Shown here one piece after another: positions 12,226 to 25,979 of a DNA stretch of 64,000 bases (within the stretch, counting starts at the first letter, position 1; every line of letters begins with the position of its first letter). The notes under the pieces were generated by a model that saw only the letters and a program-made list of their open reading frames with translations, was not told where the DNA came from and made no database searches. The stretch lies in the NCBI RefSeq assembly GCF_051014685.1, contig NC_135051.1, positions 15,147,557 through 15,211,556 of the forward strand. Reading direction: 5' to 3'. Source of the stretch: Ptiloglossa arizonensis. Lineage: Eukaryota; Arthropoda; Insecta; Hymenoptera; Colletidae. A program made the position numbers and the translations under genes.

Positions 12226-13643
12226 GTAAGTTCGTTGATTTGCCCTTAAACAATACGTAGTATCTCTTTGAGCATTAAAATGAAATCAAATTCCAAAAGT
12301 ATTTTCTTAGACTCACACGTTACTTTACTCGCAATTTGAGATTATGGTAATACAAAGGATGTTACTATCCACGATAAGTAAAAATATCTATCTGTTGATT
12401 TGGATGAAAGAAATTTCGAAAATATTGATACCAAGAGCAGTTTATTATTCATTATTATTGTTACAACTTGAATATGTTCCAAAACTTTGATTCTCTTTCG
12501 TACCCAACTATATTAATCTACTACACGAAGTAAAACACAAATTTGTAAGAAACATTGCCCAGAAAACTGAAAATTCATTATTTTTAATCGATAAAGAAAA
12601 TGCAATAAATTATTTACATATCGGCTTGAAATTGTTTCTGCCTTAATTCAGAAGACGAAATGCATTTTACACGACAGAAATTCGTTTGAACGCAGAATAT
12701 ATAAGTATATTTAAGTGCACTCGCCATGAATTAGTATAGCACAATTTTACCTGCGCGCATTTTACATAATTGTTCGGTTTGAAAGACATTAAAAATAGCA
12801 CGAATACTGCGATTCGAAAGGAATTCATAATTTATACGGTATACGAGTTAACAAGCATAGGAGGATAACAGTCAAAAGTTCTTTTATTTTCAAAAATAAG
12901 AAAAAAAATAAAAGCCAATAATTCTAGTAAATTATTTACATCGTTCCATCTTCCCATACTAGTCAAATTGAGCTTGTACTGTCAACAGATTTACAATCGT
13001 ATTTAAATATACCCAGGTCGTTTAAAAACAATTCGACGCGTCGTCTCAATTTTGTCTGAAACAACGATGCATTGCAGAACGAAAATACAATTTTATCGAT
13101 GGATCTGAATAGCTCCCATCGATTCGGTCAACGGAATCGTTCAGGAATGAAACATTCACGAAATGGATGTAGCATTGATTTCCACTTCTAGCGTTAAATA
13201 TAAATTCGATCGAAACGTCGACTGCGTGGTATCGATCGAGTGCGAGTTCGCGTGTAAATTTTTCGAGGGGGCGAAGTAAAACCTGTTCTATAATGTGGGC
13301 GTCTAAATTTCCACCGTGCGCTGCATCCATGAATTTTGTTCAGTGCATGCCGAAACCTTCTGCGGGTTTCGTATAAATTAAATATACATAGGGCTACCGA
13401 CATATTCGCGTCGGTCGCATTGCAGTCGCTGCTTCTTACAACCTCTGAGGCTTCTCTGCGACCGAAGGCACACAGGGTAAAACGCGAGCGTGCCCCAGTA
13501 TTCCGTAAACTGCTTTAAAACTGCAGATGGCCCGTCTACTCTGAGACTCGTCGAATCATACCTCAAGAAGGAAAGTGTAATTTTAAAGCACAAGTAACGT
13601 CTCGTCGAAAACTGAAACAGGAATTGTAGTTGACAGACCCCTT

Positions 13644-13676
13644 TGTGTATGTATGTTTGTGTGTGTGTGTGTGTTT
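13644..13676. repeat. GT microsatellite
   Basis: A short run of TG/GT dinucleotides with TGTATG interruptions, in otherwise unremarkable intron sequence. Confidence 0.9.
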
Positions 13677-15479
13677 GAGTCACGAAGCAGTTCGTAGGAA
13701 ATTCTTATCCTGTGCAATGCAATCGTATTTCGAATAATTTTTATACACTGCGACGTGAGTCACAAAATGTATGAAGATGTTTAGGGAATTGGGCAGTTAG
13801 ATTGCTCAGAAGTAAGAAAATATTTGTTCAATTTTATTAAGAAATTTCTAGTAAATGTGTGCGTTGAAAAGAGCGCTGCACCGGGTTAATTAAATGGTCC
13901 TCTTCAAGGAGTTGACTTTGGAGTAATCTGAACATTAATAATAATAATATCAGAGTTTCCTTGGAGGTAATTACTCTAGAAACTTATCATTTCGAACCGA
14001 ACCTATGGAAAAAGAAATGATTAAAGTAACGATTATAAAGCAACGGAGCGTTATTTCTCGTTGATAAAAAAGGAACTGTTTCATTCCTTTCGCAGAAAGT
14101 AAAGTTTGCAAAAACTTCTTAAAGGTACAATTCTAAGCTACACGTGCTACAGACATGCTGTATTTTTTCCAAGACGATTAAAACCTCCGCATTTTAAGTA
14201 TCGTTGTAAAACGAAGAGAAACTTTTCACGTCGCTGCACGACCATTTCGGTTGCCAAATTTGCAATTTTGCGAATTTCGACACTAATCGAACGACATTCT
14301 ATCAGATAAAACTTTCGAAGAATGTGTAAAAAAAAGTTTTTCCTTCTCTGCGTCAAACTCAACTTCGACACAATATTTAAACTATTTAATTACCGTATTC
14401 AAGAGCAGTTTCGTTACTTTATAAATCCACCGTATGGAACGAAAACTAGTTTTCACATTTCCGTAAATAAAATTCATGCAATTTGAAATATTTCATACCG
14501 TCTGAATAAACGCATTTGTTCTCAAATGAATCGTAAATCGTTGAGTAACGTTCTGTCATTAGAAAAACCACAAAATAACACGTGTACCATTGAACTGCTA
14601 CAATTCGAGGAATTATCGAGGACATCCTTAGATGTGGATATTTGATAAATTAATCGACGTGTCAATTTATCCAGAAAAAAGGCTACGTAAATTTGGTAAA
14701 TTTTGCGAAAGTTCACCGGTAAACTAATCACGCTATTTGCCATACCGCAGCCAGTATTTATTTGTTAGGGGGCAGAAGGCGTGACACAGAGCAGAGTTCA
14801 GTGTTGTTCCGCGTACCAGAGCATTCTGATTGGTCATATCATTGGAACTGCGCAAGGAATCCCGTTTAATATAGGGGTATTGTTTGAGAGGACTATTGTC
14901 TGCCTGTGTCCCCTCAAAAGGTAGCCAGGAACTTGTGATTTACTCCGTGAAATCTAACTCCTCCTCGAAGGAGAGAGACTCCCCGAGTAGTGAAATCCTT
15001 CAAGGACTATGCCCTTTGTTCCCTTGTACGCGCTCACGGCTAATCGTTAATACCATCCTTATGTTTATTTGATTCATTGCCGCACAAAGTTACGGATACG
15101 TTCGTGGAATATTGAAACGCGAACAGGAACTGCGTTGGTGATTAACTGTACCGATCATCGATCATTTATTACCATTGGTCTTGTCACGTGGTAACTTTGA
15201 AAATTTTATATTTATTCAAGTACAAACTGCTTTTTGGTATTGATGAATCTTGATGTACGTGTTCTACCAATCGATAGAAACATGTCTGTACATTTTTGGT
15301 AATATGGCAATTTTTTACATACAGTGTATCGTAATTGGAGACGGGCAGAATTTTATTCGAATAATAACTATGTATTTAGTTGCAACGTTGATTCGATTGA
15401 CAGTTAATCGGACAAGTGTGACATGATAACTCTGAGACTTTAAACCATGGTTTTTTCTATGTTAGTAACACATAAGGTC

Positions 15480-15890
15480 GATCGATAGAAAAAATTTAGA
15501 TATCGATAAAAAAATTCAATAGTCCTTACTCTTTTTCCTAGAAACAGTAATTTCATAACCGAAAATATTCCTCGTGTTGACACATTGAGCAGTACCTGCA
15601 GTATAAAAAATTTTCAAATTCTTAGAAACATTTTTGGTAAAATGTTTATAGATTCAGACTCTTTACTTTCCTAACCGTAAATGTTCGCCCTATTGATATA
15701 CGGAACAATCTCTTTAATATAAAAAATGTTAATACTGATAAAAATACCGTTAGCAAAACAGTTTCATTCCTAATTCGAAGACCTTTGAAAAGCCCCCTCT
15801 CTGCTTCTCTGAACGTGGACGTCACCGTACAGAGAACAATATCTGCAACCCAAAAAATTCAGATATTCGTAAAAATATCGCTAGTAAAAT
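15480..15890. repeat. Decayed tandem repeat, period about 115-130 bp
   Basis: Four diverged copies can be followed through the word pattern (T/A)AAAAAATT...AGAT(A)...(G)TAAAA(A)TATTT, at about 15487, 15602, 15719 and 15848. The third and fourth share AAAAATA(C/T)CG(T/C)TAG(C/T)AAAA. Similarity is low, so this is an old array. Confidence 0.6.
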
Positions 15891-16119
15891 ATTTATCGAC
15901 GATTTCGATTTTCCATCGAAGGATGGAACAATTGCTGTTCGCTGTCCTCGTAGCTCCCCTGCGCCCCGACGGAGAAACGATACGCTTTTGTCCCGTACGA
16001 CAGAGAACACGTTAATCACAAAGTGGAACGTCGATGATGCGCCACAGCCGGATCTCTAACAGTGTCGCGTATACCCGTTGAGCTAATACTCAGCTTTCGA
16101 AACCAATAATTAGCGCGAG

Positions 16120-16560
16120 GGACTAGCTGTATGTGGCTTCTTATTGACATCGAACCCAAAGGAATTCTCCCTTCTGATAACGTATCGGCCCCTCTGCCGC
16201 GAGGATTTCGTTCGACGGAACGGATTCGATTCGGCGGATATAATATCTCACACGTGATCTCCGCTCGGTGCTCATTACTGTGGCACGAGCAACGAATAGG
16301 TAGGAAATAAACGCGATCTGGCAACCGAGTCTCGAGCTACCGGGCAAAAATCGAGACGTTGGTAATTGCGATCGCGATCGACGATGTACGCGCGCCGACA
16401 CTTTTGCGGGAATTATTGTCGCAGAAGGGTCACGATTATTGGAAATAATGTGGATACACGAACCGACGATAAACTTGGATATTGAGAGTGGTTCCTGGAT
16501 GGGAAACGTTGAGTCGAACGTGTGCACCAATTTCGTTTCAGTCGCGCAAGATCGAAACGA
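16120..16560. other. GC-richer intronic stretch
   Basis: CpG-rich segment including CGATCGCGATCGACGATG and several overlapping frames of 100-130 codons on the - strand that show no family features. Nothing firm can be said about a function. Confidence 0.25.
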
Positions 16561-17089
16561 ATGTAGCGGCTCTATTTGTGTCGCGTGAATAAAAAGTTCG
16601 AGGTATTTTTGTTTATCGTGCGGGTATATTTGTTCGTTTGAAATATGTATATAATGTAATACGTGTTTATGCTGATGAATATTTATAGGAATGAGAGGTA
16701 CTTTGCTTAGATGGATTTGTCGAATTTCTTTAGTTTCTTAATAAGAAAATTTGAGTTAGAAAATGGATGTTTTAAGAGAGTATTTAGAACGTGTTTCACG
16801 TATTTGTTACACTTTCTTCTTCGTTGGTGTAATCGAGTCGTAACTGTTGTTAATTTATCGATTACGGTTCCCTGAGGGTAATTAGGATCGTGATATTAAA
16901 GGTTTGTTAATTGAAATTTAGTTTCGTCGGGAGTACTTTTTCTATGGTCACCATTTTACTGTAACTGGAAGTACAAACTTCAACAATTGAAATTGTAATT
17001 TGGTCAAGCAGCAAGTAATACAATTATAACACATAAGAGATCAGTAACATCTTCGAACAGTAACATCGTTGCAACATAGGGCGTACAAT

Positions 17090-18065
17090 TTTTAGTATTC
17101 AATACTCTACAATTCAAGACAGGAAAGAAAGCTGAAAAATGAACAAAACTATCGATTAAAATGTTTCGTGCTGCCTCGAAAAGAAATTTACTATTATTAC
17201 CTATTTTTCAATCGAAAAAAGGGCCGAGTATTCAATACTCCACAGTCGGTGTATTTCAAAAGAGAAGTACATTTTACAATTCCAAACAGGAAATAAAACT
17301 GAAGAAAACAAACAAAACTATTGATTGAAATGCTTCGTGCTCCCTCGAAAAGAAATTTACTATTACCTATTTTTCAACTGAAAAAGGGAACGAGTATTCA
17401 ATACTCCACAGTCGGTGTATTTCAAAATAGAAATATAGTTTACAATTCAAGATAGGAAATAAAACTGAAGAAAACAAACAAAACTATTGATTGAAATGCT
17501 TCGTGCTCCCTCGAAAAGAAATGTACTATTACCTATTTTTCAACTGAAAAAGGGAACGAGTATTCAATACTCCACAGTCGGAGTATTTCAAAATAGACGT
17601 ATATTTTACAATTCAAGACAGGAAAGAAAACTGAAAAATGTACAGAACTATCGCTTCGTGCTTCCTCGAAAAGAAATTTACTATTATCACCTATTTTCCA
17701 ACCGAAAAAAGGTCCGAGTATTCAATACTCTACAGTCACTGTTTGTCAAAATAGAAGTATATTTTACAATTCAAAACAGGAAAGAAAACTAAAAAACGAA
17801 CAAAACTATCGATTGTAATACTTCGTGCTCCCTCGAAAAGAAATTTACTATTACTACCCATTTTTCAACCAAAAGAAGGAACGAGTATTCAATACTCTAC
17901 AGTCACTATTTTTCAAAATAGAAGTATATTTTACAATTCAAGACAGAAAAGAAAACTAAAAAAGACGAACAAAACTATCGATTGAAATACTTCGTGCTCC
18001 CTCGAAAAGAAATTTCCCATTATTACCCATTTTGAAACCGAAAAAAAAAAAAGAAATGTACGAGT
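17090..18065. repeat. Satellite of about 166 bp, six to seven copies
   Basis: GTATTCAATACTC recurs at 17095, 17228, 17394, 17560, 17718 and 17885, and a decayed version at about 18062. Spacings are 133, 166, 166, 158, 167 and about 178 bp. Each unit also contains CTTCGTGCTCCCTCGAAAAG and TTTACAATTCAAGACAGG. The first unit has a deletion. GTATTCAATAC is itself nearly palindromic. Confidence 0.93.
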
Positions 18066-18770
18066 ATCCCCTTGAGAAAACAAATTGGTAAATTCCTTGG
18101 TCGGTCCAAGAGGCTCGTTCTCGTCGTGGCTGTTCCGTCGCAGTGGTCGCTACATCCAACGTAATCGTGCTCCTCGAACGACTCGTTGCCGAACAGACTC
18201 CCCCGAAACGGAGGGTGTACCGGGATAGGGGACGGGGAACCCTAAAAATTTCGTGCTCGAAACAATTTCGACGCGGGCATATTTAACGAACGCGGAACAA
18301 TGCGCGGGAGTAGCCGCGACGGGGTCACGAGCTTAAACTGGCGAAACTGCCGGAAACGTAACAGCCGGATGAGAAATGCAAGTAGGACAGGGGAAAAAAG
18401 GGGGTGGCCGACGTTGGAGGGAACGAACGTGTAGGGGTGGGTGTGGGGGGCGGCAAGTCGGGTGGAAGTTCGGGCGAGCGCGTACGCGCCGGGAAAGAGC
18501 GTGCTGTTCATTACGCAGAGAATTTATACGAGCCGATGGAGCGGTTCGTTTATATTTCTCCGCTGTTCTTTCGCCTCGGTTGCAGGTGTTGCCTAGGAGG
18601 ATCGTTGAAATTCCTTGCTTGCCCGGTCGCATCCCGGCACGGTTTGTTAATTTCGCTTGTTTGCGCAGATATCGTCTTTCAGAACGAACGATCGTTACGT
18701 ACGATCGAGCAGCACCAGGGCAGATTTCTCGAGACGTGGTTACCATTCGTGGAATTGGTGATCTAAATAC
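18066..18770. promoter_or_regulatory. GC-rich intronic island with G-rich tract
   Basis: One of the most GC-rich parts of the window. The segment 18390-18480 is strongly purine-biased on + (GGGGAAAAAAGGGGGTGG, GGGTGTGGGGGGCGG). Long overlapping frames on both strands (up to 148 codons) follow from the composition. A conserved regulatory element or a replication/structure-forming tract is possible; neither is shown. Confidence 0.3.
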
Positions 18771-18895
18771 GAATATTATAACGTTCGAGGGAATGGTAAT
18801 ACATTATGTATTGGTTCGATAGGGTGAGAAGGTGTTTAATCTCAATGAAAGTAAAAGAATTGAGTAAATGTAGTAAATATTAGAAAATGGTATTT

Positions 18896-19059
18896 TTATT
18901 TATAAGGAAAAAGTGGAATACTTACTTGATGAGTAGGAAAGTGGAATTTTTCGTTGAGAAGTAAATAAATAGGTTTAGGAGTAAGAATTCCACGTTTTTA
19001 GTTTTCGAATAAAAATTCTACTATTTTACTTTTCAAGTAAGAAACTTTTTCACTTTATA
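18896..19059. repeat. Imperfect inverted repeat
   Basis: GGAAAAAGTGGAATACTTAC at 18906 pairs with GTAAGAAACTTTTTCAC near 19037-19053, and an inner pair AGTGGAAT/ATTCCAC lies inside. The arms are AT-rich and interrupted. It could be a small foldback relic. Confidence 0.45.
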
Positions 19060-20059
19060 AGTAATTTGGACTGTCGATATTTTGAATACGAATATAATTG
19101 ATTGGTAAGCAAAGTAATGCATTATGTGTACAATGTACTATTTAAGAGAAGTATGGATGACACTGATATCTGAATGAAAGTGACAAGAAACAAATCGTTT
19201 TCTTTATTTTAGATGCTAGATTTTCTTTCAATTTGCACAATCTTTTATTTATATTGGTCGAGGGATGTAAAATATACGCAATACGATCTTTTTGTTTAGA
19301 ATAATTAGGAGGAATAATATCGTGTCGTATACCTTAAGTTTTTCGTTACTCGTTATACGTAACGATGTATTATTTTAACAAAATCGGTTATCTATTCTTG
19401 AAAACATTCATATAACTTGGCAAAATATAAGTAAAGGTAGATGGAATGTTTGAAACTGACATTTCCAATAGTTTCCCCCAAAAATAAAAATCTCGAACAT
19501 CGTACAGTTTTTGTATCTCCAGGCTAAACGAACTCCATATCAGGGAACGTTGTTTTTCGGATTTGAAAACTTCGATCTTTTCGTTTCTATTTTCCTAAAA
19601 TACAGTATTATAGGAGCATCATTATAAATTATTAAGGCAAAATTCGAAATATTAACGAATAAGTCGGTTCTCGATACCAATGCGCTCCAGTTCTTAAAAT
19701 TCTAACGCGTTTTCCTCGAAGCAGGTTTTCCCAAACCTGTGATTAACTTTTCTCAGAATTTCTTTCTCCGATTTACCTCAAATTTCAATTATATATTCGC
19801 ATTAATATTCTCCAGTGTTGCACACAAGGTAAATACCACTAAAAACTCAATTTTTCTAAAAAAAACATATATATCTTTGCCTGAAAATCTATCGTCTCTA
19901 AATAAGTCAACAACTCAAAAAAAAACCTTGTAACTTGTGCATTAACATCTATCCACAAAAATTGCTGAAAACATCGCTCGAAGTACGTACTCTCGATGCA
20001 TGTACGAAAGATTTGTATCCACTAAACCGTATCGTTGGAAAAAATTCTTAAATTATAGC

Positions 20060-20720
20060 TCTGCTTTCGTTGGGAAGGGCGATGTCCCCCTTTAGGTATC
20101 GCAATTGGGGACCCAAGAAAACGCAATCAACGCCATGCACACGGATAAAGTGATCGACCTCGGTGTTCTCCGAGGCCCGGAAGTTATCTTTCGCACGTGC
20201 TACGCGATCTGGTGGAACAAAAATTCGCGACGTGGAACACGGACCGACAGCGTGGCCCCGTGCACCGGGTAAAAATGTGCATAATTTAAGCGGTGACCAT
20301 AGGTATAGCTTATCTGGAGAACAAATGAGCGACCAGGGGCCAGTACCGCGAAGCTAGCAGAGATGCAATGTGGCAAAGTGGAGCGTCCAGAGCGTGTGTC
20401 TGTCTGTGTTTGTGTGTGTGTGTGTGTATATGTGCGTGCGTGTTTGTGTGTTACAGCATTGCGGACCGTGGCCTCGACGCGTGTATAGGTTTCCAGTTCA
20501 CGGTGCTGCAGCCTCTTTCCTCCTCTTCTTCGCTCTCCCTGCCTTCACCTGCGATGCGGCTGCACTAGATATTTCCTTCCCCTCCTGTGATACTTATCGT
20601 CCAATTCCGTTGCTTAATATCTTTTATATTAATCTGCCCTTGGCTCGGGTACCCTACGCGCCATTGTGGCGGCTGACCTTCTGTCTTATTAGGCTCGTTA
20701 CCATTAAGATCCTCTTAGGT
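20060..20720. promoter_or_regulatory. GC-richer intronic island with GT tract
   Basis: CpG-richer stretch whose middle carries a TG/GT-rich run (20397-20450). On both sides lie non-repetitive GC-richer sequences such as GCACACGGATAAAGTGATCG and GACCAGGGGCCAGTACC. No credible coding. Possible regulatory element. Confidence 0.28.
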
Positions 20721-23700
20721 AAGATACGAGATCCTCTCGTGCACGATCTTTCGTTAATGTGTATGAAAAAATTTGTTATTCTTCAAACATGCAAAATTGC
20801 TTCTTCTTTTAAGTAAATGTATCGTAGATGTGGTATTTAAGTAAACAAGGATCGAGGGGGAATTTTTGCAATGTCGAGGATAGTATCTTGTATTATGGTA
20901 ATAGATATTTGGTAGCGTACGGTGATGTAGAAATAAATGAAGGATTCGGTATGAAAACGTTTGATGCGTTGTATGAAGATTACGTGTACGAAATGGTTAA
21001 GGGGTAAAGAAAGTCGATTTTTTTTTTTATTGTATTTTTTTTGAGTGCAAAGTCTAGACGATGTAGGTGTACGATAAATAATTGAATAAATATAGTAGTA
21101 ATTTAACGAATATAATTCAGGCACGCATAGTCGATTTTAAGCGAACGATTCTTAATTTAGGTCATTTTCGATATCTACGTAAAATAGGATCGTTTATGAT
21201 CAATTTTCACAAAATTAATTAAATCTCTTCGTAAAATATTTACAGATGACAAATACAACACTCGTTAAATCCGAGAGTTCGTATCTTTATTTGTTCAATA
21301 TTTACGGTACTCTATATTTATACCATATATTAAATTTTAAACTTGAAAGTTATTAATAGTCATTTGGAGATACTCTCTCTTGGACTCATTTTTATCAGTA
21401 TTTTTTTATCAGTATCAGTAATATTCCTTCTGTTCAATTTTTTCTTTTTATTCGTGTTTAACGTCACATCGATCTCCATTTTTTAATACTGAATTAGTGT
21501 TCGCTATAAGCTCGAAACAAGTGCACTACCTAGTGCATATAGTCTCGCAATTTTGCACAGTCCTTAGAAAGCAATATTGATTTATTCGAAACACATTTTA
21601 CATATTTCGTTTCTACTGTTACAAATATGTCCAATAACCGGAATACATATTGTCGTATTTTCATACCGTAGTCGAACACCATATATGGCTCTCGCGAATA
21701 AATACGCGTTGAGTTTAATTCGCGTTGCAACGGTTGTTGCACCCAAGATGCACCTTTATCTTCATGGATACACACGGCTGTATCTTCGCAGTTCTTGTAC
21801 GTTTTTCCCCCATTTTATTTGGTCCTTGCATTTGAACGCTTGATGCGCGTCGAGGATTACCATAAATGAATAAACGCTGAATTTTAACGGCAGCGCACCA
21901 CCAATCGTCCCGTCGACGTGCCAGCTTTCGTTGTTCCGCGATAGAGCTTTACATCTCCCTCGAATTTCAATTCTGTTCACTTTACATCGTCACGTTATTC
22001 CGAGAGGAAGACTTCGGTGAAAATTGAAAGGTGGGAAAGGAAAATTGTGAAATTCTTCCCGATAGAAATAATTAAAAGGTTGAATTTTAATGAATTTTTC
22101 ACTACGAAGCAATCACGATCGATCTTTATCGATTAAATTCCCGATAACTCTCCGCTTTTACAGAATTCGGTCTTTGAAACCTGCCGAGAATTTATGGTCC
22201 TCTTACTTCAATTCAGTCCAGCGCTGCAGTTAAGTTAATAAATTCTGAATCGGAGCCAAATTGTGTTATTCGATGATAAAGTTCATTTTGATAACTTCTT
22301 ACATTTATAATGTGATGGTGGAATTCAATTACAGAATTGGATACCAATATTGTAAAATGTAAATTCTCTTTATTCCTTAGGCATTGTTCGCGTCTTCAGA
22401 ATACATTTTTATAAATATTCTAACGAATATAGTACAAACGAATTCTTCTTATTTTTTAATGAAAATTCTCGACCTTTAATTTAAATTCTCTACGGTGTGC
22501 AATAATATTTTAATTCATATCTGTACGTTGTTAAATAATAAAGTTTAAGAGACACGAGGCTTACTTTCAAGCAAGTAGAAATGGTGCTTTAATGGAATTA
22601 CCACTTTCTGAACTTAATAATAATTGGTTTGCTTTATAATCTGTATTTCTCCAAAAATGTACTTCATCCACAAGATGTCTAAAGTTTATGGAAGTCATCG
22701 TTTATGGCACGACAGTTTTCAATCTTTCAAGGGTTGTTTCTCCCCTAAGATGTGACATTAAGTAGAAATAAAAAGATAGTGTCCCTTAAATTTTAACGTC
22801 TAATCCTTTATCTGCTCAATGAAAAGTTTTTTTTTTTCGTTTATACACTATTTCGTCCGTTTATATACATTTCGTCAGTTTGTACAAAGAAATAACGAAT
22901 AAGTAAACTCTTATGATTTTTTAAAACGGTGCTGGAAACCTTTCAAGTAAATGATTAATAAACGCAATTATTAGAACAATAATCATTAATCGATCGATTA
23001 CCACTGTAATTAAACAATATTCACAAACGACACATATAATTTGTAACCATAAATCAGTAATTTCTGATCGTTCTATAAACTATTATTCGAGCTTCTACTA
23101 GCTTTTTCTACCTCTTTCACTAATAACATATTCGTTCGATTATAATATAAAATTTAATCATTCTGTGATTAATGAATAAGGAGATAATCGAGTTAATCGT
23201 ATCTGATGTTTACATTGGCCTTGATTATCTCTGTCATTCGTTAATTGTAATTACCGATGCTCAGTAAACGTAATTATTCATCGTTGAGTGGATTATATAG
23301 TATATTCATATTCGTTAATTAGTAATCAGATTACGATTTATTCAATACCGCTGTACAGTCCTCTCGTTGTTTAGGTTTCATTATGCATGCACGTGTGCCC
23401 TAACCTCCATCTATTTAGTACGAAATTATCTACTTGTTTTATATTATATCAGTTTTCAAACGAAACTATCGAAAGTTTGTTCATTGTGTCTACTATCTTC
23501 CATGCGTGTTACACGTTCGTTACGTGCACGAAGTTAATCGTAAAATCAAACACGGCCAGAGCCACTAATTTATTAAAAGGACTACGTTCTGTACTTCGAT
23601 CCGGTAAATTATTATACAAAGGAAACTCGCTCGTTACTCGTAAATAAGTCACTGTTAATCCTTTCCACGGTTCGATATCGAATACTATTATCTATTTTCG

Positions 23701-24879
23701 ATAAAAAGAAAAGGCGAAATCCATCTCGCTTTCAAGTCTGTCCAATTAAATTCGAACGTGTGAAGTATTGTACACTGTATCCAATACAGACGTTCTGTAA
23801 ATGTGTTTGCGGAATGTTTGCAGTGTTACCCTCACAATTCATAGTTTCGACGACGCAATAAATTTTCTGTACCTTTCTTGCGGATTAACAACGCCCTACT
23901 TATTCCATACGTGGCTCGAAATGCAGAAGTAACGCAAATTGAAATTAAACTTAGGGCCAAGGAAAAAAAAAAAAGAACTGCGCGCAATAATTTTACACAA
24001 CGCGCGGCTATGAGTCCACGTGGCCCTTATTGTTCAAAGTTAATTACGTTCGTTGGAAAATTTAAACGCTGCGGCGTAATGCACGAATTTTTATTGTTTC
24101 GTTTACGGTTCGCGCGCAAAAACGGTAAGATGGAAACGAAACAAACTAAACGCACGTACGGCACACAAGAATTTTCATTCGAGAAACGAGAAACCTATTC
24201 TTACGATAATAAAGATAAATAAAATTCTTTCAAACGGGCGCTGAGCTACCAAGTAGAAAAACAATTAAATACCTTTTTCGCGTCCGCACGGAAAGTACGC
24301 TTTTCCGTTCGTTCTTGGAAAATTATCTTCGCCTTACCAATCCCTTCAAAATGATCGTTACGGGTCCACTTTGTTACACATCTTCAACCAACTCTCTTCG
24401 AACCAACTTTAATAAATAAATACTCCGTATAAATTTATCCAGTTTATGAATACAGACCCTCGGTGTTATCCTACTGGTGGAAAATTTGAAGCAGGAATTT
24501 CTCAAATATATTTTCGCGACCGTCTTTAAATATTTGACGAACGTAATAAGAAAACGGTTCTTTTTCTCCGACCGAACGGTTGGGAGAAACTCCCCAGGGA
24601 AGTGATTAAAGTCGTGCAGTCGAACTCGCTTCATGCGACGTTGAAATGTTTATTCTCGCGATCATAAACACGCACGATATCCACGTTTCAACAAACACGC
24701 GTGAATATCACCCAGCGCGGTAGGTGCGACGTCGTTAAGATTTATTTTGACATCGAGAATTGCGGGAAAAAAAAAAATAAAATAAAAGAATAATAGAAAA
24801 AAGGGAAATTCCATCACGGGGGTTCCTCGATTGCGGCGGGGAGGAGGGAATCGTGAAAGGGATTAGGTCTTGGAACGAC

Positions 24880-25280
24880 GCGTATAAATCGTTTGTATCC
24901 GCTTACCATTAGTTTCAGCGCCTTTCGTTTCCGGTGTGGTTCGTGAACCCGCTAAAACGACTGAGCTCGTCGTTAATAATTATCGCCTGCCGACCGAACC
25001 GAAAAGCCCCGCGGATTATGTCGGTATATCGGCAAGCTCGAAACGAGCCGTGGGATTAAGACGCGGCAAACGACACTTTATTTTTATTGTTTTTAAACGA
25101 AGCTGACCGTCCCGCCTGTGTTTCGTCTAATTATACCCGAGTTATGCAAGGATTAAATTCGCGCCCGGTGCGTGTACCTTACAACGCTACGAGATTAGAC
25201 CGAATGATCATTTAACGTGGAAATTTCCCCATTTCCTTTCGTTCTTCGGACGAGGGTGCATTAACTCGAGAACGGTCCGA
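24880..25280. promoter_or_regulatory. GC-richer island with three GGATTA homeodomain-type sites
   Basis: GGATTA occurs at 25013-25018, 25053-25058 and 25150-25155, all on the + strand. Homeodomain cores TTAATAATTATC and CTAATTATAC lie close by. GGATTA (TAATCC on the other strand) is the core bound by K50-type homeodomain factors such as Otd/Bicoid/Pitx. The segment is more GC-rich than its flanks and has no coding signal. An enhancer is a reasonable guess, not shown. Confidence 0.35.
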
Positions 25281-25979
25281 CTCGAAAATTGGAACTTGGT
25301 CCGGTGGTGGTGTCTGCCCGATTCTCCAAAGTGTATTTTTATAAATACAAACGACGCGCGTACTTTTCTTTGGGTAAAATGTTCATTAGCGTGTTTATTC
25401 TTTTTTTATCACACGTTATTTTACGACAGCGTCCGTGTACAATTATTTTTCTTGTCACGAAATCGTGGTCGTGTCGCGATAAAGTGAATGAAACGAACTT
25501 TCGATCGATGTGTTATAGCTTTCGAGTTGATACGAAGGATTGTGAATAATTAAAGGAAAAGATGCGGAATTTTGCGGGTGATGGGGTTGAATTGTACAAA
25601 GGGGTAAGGGGTGATTTAACAAGAGTGATATGTATGTATGTATTTATTTATTTGACAGTATATGTATTTTGTACATTGTCATAGTCTGTTTCTAGAGGTT
25701 TCTTATAGAACACATGTGTCTAGAGAATATATAATACTATTTTGTAAAATGTTTACAAATATCAGGAAAATATTGTACAAAGAATAGTATAAAAAATCTA
25801 AGACGATTCTACTGTTTCTTTGCTTTTCGATACTAATGATAATACCGGCTTGTGGGACACTAACAATGGGTTAACATTTGCACAATGAATCAATTTGAAT
25901 ACAGACAAAAGGTAGTATATTGGACGCTTTATTGTTATTTATTATAGACCGATGTTTGTCAACTGGAGACTGTCAATTC

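Noticed and set aside
18333..18822. Frames of 120-148 codons on both strands
   Set aside because: They mirror each other in the most GC-rich part of the window, where stops are rare by composition; no family features.
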